A DNA stretch of 17,545 bases from Halanaerobiales bacterium. Its GTDB lineage: Bacteria > Bacillota_F > Halanaerobiia > DY22613. The stretch lies in contig JAGMES010000089.1 of NCBI GenBank assembly GCA_023128035.1, forward strand, positions 1 through 17,545, written 5' to 3'. Position 1 is the stretch's first letter; each line of letters starts with the position of its first letter. The notes under the pieces were generated by a model that did not search any database, was not told the DNA's origin, and saw only the letters and a program-made list of their open reading frames with translations. Position numbers and translations under genes: made by a program. Below are positions 15,883 through 17,545 of this stretch, piece by piece.

Positions 15883-15933
15883 TTACTTATTCACTGCATC
15901 TTTTACAAAATCACCACTTAAGAAAATCTATTT
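15883..15933 (-). pseudogene. Possible C-terminal gene remnant (…SGDFVKDAVNK)
   Basis: Between the immunity gene and the terminator a minus-strand reading gives SGDFVKDAVNK and a TAA 17 bases before the terminator stem. One base shift in an A-rich run links it to KIDFL just upstream. The spacing to the terminator is what a real last gene would show, so this may be the tail of a lost gene, for example an additional immunity or toxin cassette. It is too short to identify, and chance cannot be excluded. Confidence 0.25.
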
Positions 15934-15995
15934 TTTTGCAGTACTTTTAATGATACATTTATTTAATAACAAAATATAATTTTTCATAAATACTC

Positions 15996-16460
15996 TTATA
16001 TTTTAACTAAAATTTTATCTATATATCTACCAAATCTATCTGAATCCTCTTTTTTAATTTCTATAAGTAAAGATAAAATTATTTGTTTAGTGTTTTCCTC
16101 TACTTTTGCTAATATATTTTCGTAAATTTCTCTCGAATCATCATCATTTAATATTCTATAATGCAATATCTTTGTCCATCTCTTCGCTTTAATCATCATA
16201 TGCGGTACTGCCTTAACTGTTTCTAATATCCCTTTTTCCATTTCAAAATCCTCAATTAAATGTACCAATCCAAACATTACTTCTTCATCTTCAGTATTAT
16301 CATCGAAAACTTCACACAAGTTAGCTATCACATTACTGTCATTTACTTCCGCTAAATTTCTTAGTCCTAATTCAAAATTATCAAACTCTTCTTTGTTCCT
16401 AATTAATCTATTTTGTTTCAATCTCTTAATTTCCATTTGAATATCTTTCATAGTTTTCAT
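15996..16460 (-). CDS. Probable Imm30-type immunity protein
   Basis: This 154-residue, acidic, all-helical cytoplasmic protein has no signal peptide. It resembles the Imm30 family of immunity proteins: NFELGLRNLAEVNDSNVIAN, a Cys-x-Val-Phe-Asp-Asp stretch, EEVMFGLVHLIEDFE, then VPHMMIKAKRWTKILHYRIL and N. I recognise the EVMFGLxHxIE and W...RILN blocks from memory. Its job would be to bind the C-terminal toxin domain of the upstream gene and protect the producer and kin. AAAGGAG, inside the last codons of the toxin gene, lies 9 bases before the ATG, and only one base separates the toxin stop from this start, so the two are co-translated in practice. ATG at codon 4 is a possible alternative start. 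A position right after a Hint-toxin gene supports the immunity role independently of the family call. Confidence 0.75.
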   Translation of the reverse strand: MKTMKDIQMEIKRLKQNRLIRNKEEFDNFELGLRNLAEVNDSNVIANLCEVFDDNTEDEEVMFGLVHLIEDFEMEKGILETVKAVPHMMIKAKRWTKILHYRILNDDDSREIYENILAKVEENTKQIILSLLIEIKKEDSDRFGRYIDKILVKI

Positions 16461-16461
16461 T

Positions 16462-17545
16462 TTATTGTGCTCCTTTATTAAAAATATTTGGCATATATTC
16501 TATATATGTTTTTGAATACTTTCTTAGCTGAGGTAATATTTCTTTATATAATCCCTGTTGTTTATAAATATTTCTTAAATTTTTAATATCGTATGCTAAT
16601 GCATCTCTTGGTGAAAGAGAATAATAAAATTCTTTTTGTATATTTGTCATATTTCTACCATATGTATCTGTTAATCTATGCCTACCACCAACTTTAGGTT
16701 GTTCCATATTTATACTTAGCCCTTCACCCTTAGTAACATTATACTGTCTCATATATTTATCAGATGGCATATGATGCGGAGTAATATCGTCTCCTCTCTT
16801 ACCGGTTTTAATTAATTCATCATAATTTCCTATATTGCCTTCACTGGGTAATAGTTTCGTCCCCTCAACAAACTCACCAGCAACTTCAGCACAAGGATTC
16901 GAACCCGTATTATGAACTAATACTGCATATTCAGAAACATAATATGTATGCCAATCTTCAACTTCAAAGTTATATACCTTAACTGGTTTCTCTAACTTCT
17001 CTTTCTTAATATCCTTTATCTCTACTTCCTCACCTGAAATCAGCTTTAGCTTATCACCCACTATCAGATCTTTTGCTTCTATCCATCCCTTACCTACTAC
17101 ATAAAATGGGTGTGGAAGAGTTGTCTTTATTTCTGTATCCTCAAATGAAATATGTAGTAAAATATATGAATCATTTATAAATATATTCTTTACTTTCTTT
17201 AATCCTTTTTCTCCTGTATCAACATTTTCAGAATATACTTCATCACCTATTTTAATACCTTTAATCTGCTTAAAGCCTTTTTTTGTGCTAACGAGTGTTT
17301 CTTCCGTAAAACAGATATTTGGAACACCTAAATCTATACCTGTCAACTGCTTAATTCTATCACCGTCAATACCAAGCTTGTTTAACCCCTGAGCAACGAC
17401 CTTCGCACCATATTTATCTATCAAGTCACCCGCTGCACTTGCTGTCAAATCTCCTACAAATCCCATTGCAAAGTCCATAAATGCCTGATCTACTGAATAG
17501 TCATTTCCTTCATGAAGAGTATTTACCACTATATCTCCTACCGCG
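16462..17545 (-). CDS. Polymorphic toxin C-terminal region: Hint domain plus nuclease-like toxin (partial)
   Basis: The frame is open to the right edge (AVGDI before the GTG at 17529), so this is most likely the 3' end of a much larger secreted toxin, such as an RHS- or similar-type protein. Numbering from that GTG: a Gly/Ala-rich linker (1-70), a Hint autoprocessing domain (about 72-207) with nucleophile Cys73 in CFTEETLVST, LPHPFYV (His140), NFEVEDWHTYYV and the terminal VHN (Asn207), then the toxin domain (211-355). The toxin has DDITPHHMPSDKYM (His252, His253) and GGRHRLTDTYGRN (His284), a layout like metal-dependent HNH-type nucleases in other polymorphic toxins; no named family is certain. 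Hint would release the toxin by self-cleavage. The adjacent Imm30-like gene fits. GGAG before the GTG could mimic a start, and an internal start is the alternative. Confidence 0.8.
   Translation of the reverse strand, partial: AVGDIVVNTLHEGNDYSVDQAFMDFAMGFVGDLTASAAGDLIDKYGAKVVAQGLNKLGIDGDRIKQLTGIDLGVPNICFTEETLVSTKKGFKQIKGIKIGDEVYSENVDTGEKGLKKVKNIFINDSYILLHISFEDTEIKTTLPHPFYVVGKGWIEAKDLIVGDKLKLISGEEVEIKDIKKEKLEKPVKVYNFEVEDWHTYYVSEYAVLVHNTGSNPCAEVAGEFVEGTKLLPSEGNIGNYDELIKTGKRGDDITPHHMPSDKYMRQYNVTKGEGLSINMEQPKVGGRHRLTDTYGRNMTNIQKEFYYSLSPRDALAYDIKNLRNIYKQQGLYKEILPQLRKYSKTYIEYMPNIFNKGAQ

Overview
The window is AT-rich bacterial DNA that uses TGA as a normal stop codon. Strong AGGAGG-type ribosome binding sites, sigma-A-type promoters and U-tailed hairpins point to the Firmicutes. 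Two lipoproteins carrying InlB-like and leucine-rich repeats sit next to a signal-peptide protein with a beta-barrel-like strand pattern, which suggests a diderm lineage. My best guess is a Halanaerobiales-like anaerobe; this is inference, because there is no rRNA or housekeeping marker in the window. Every gene I can support is on the minus strand.

Left part (1-8421): a secreted-protein operon read right to left. It holds a 293-residue exported beta-rich protein, a 518-residue LRR lipoprotein, and an 1871-residue lipoprotein (carboxypeptidase-regulatory-like domain, InlB-like repeat, LRRs, nine Ig/cadherin-like modules, second InlB-like repeat, PD40-type propeller). The gaps are 38 and 28 bp and one clear terminator follows at 262-290. 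Beyond it a strong promoter points off the left edge.

Middle (8527-10761): a SAM-dependent methyltransferase; a membrane 4Fe-4S polyferredoxin interrupted by one in-frame TGA, driven by a perfect TTGACA-N17-TATAAT promoter with a palindromic operator at the start site; and a VbhA-type Fic antitoxin followed by only the first 40 residues of a Fic toxin.

Mobile-element graveyard (about 10880-15801): a frameshifted IS1182-type transposase remnant, a frameshifted remnant of a surface Ig/Fn3-like protein, a complete-looking 1658-bp IS1380-type element whose transposase has an internal TAA, a larger fragment of an Ig-like surface protein with coding heptanucleotide repeats, the left part of an IS3-type element (OrfA intact, OrfB cut after 25 codons), and the left end of an IS66-type element with a short tnpA. 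The pieces show that Ig-like surface-protein DNA has been repeatedly broken by insertion sequences.

Right edge (15829-17545): the 3' end of a polymorphic-toxin gene (Hint domain plus a histidine-rich C-terminal toxin domain), one base from its probable Imm30-type immunity gene. A possible gene-tail remnant and a strong terminator follow. The toxin gene runs off the right edge, so its delivery part is not visible. The most notable systems are this Hint-toxin/immunity pair, the orphan VbhA-like antitoxin beside a truncated Fic toxin, and the operator-controlled broken polyferredoxin.
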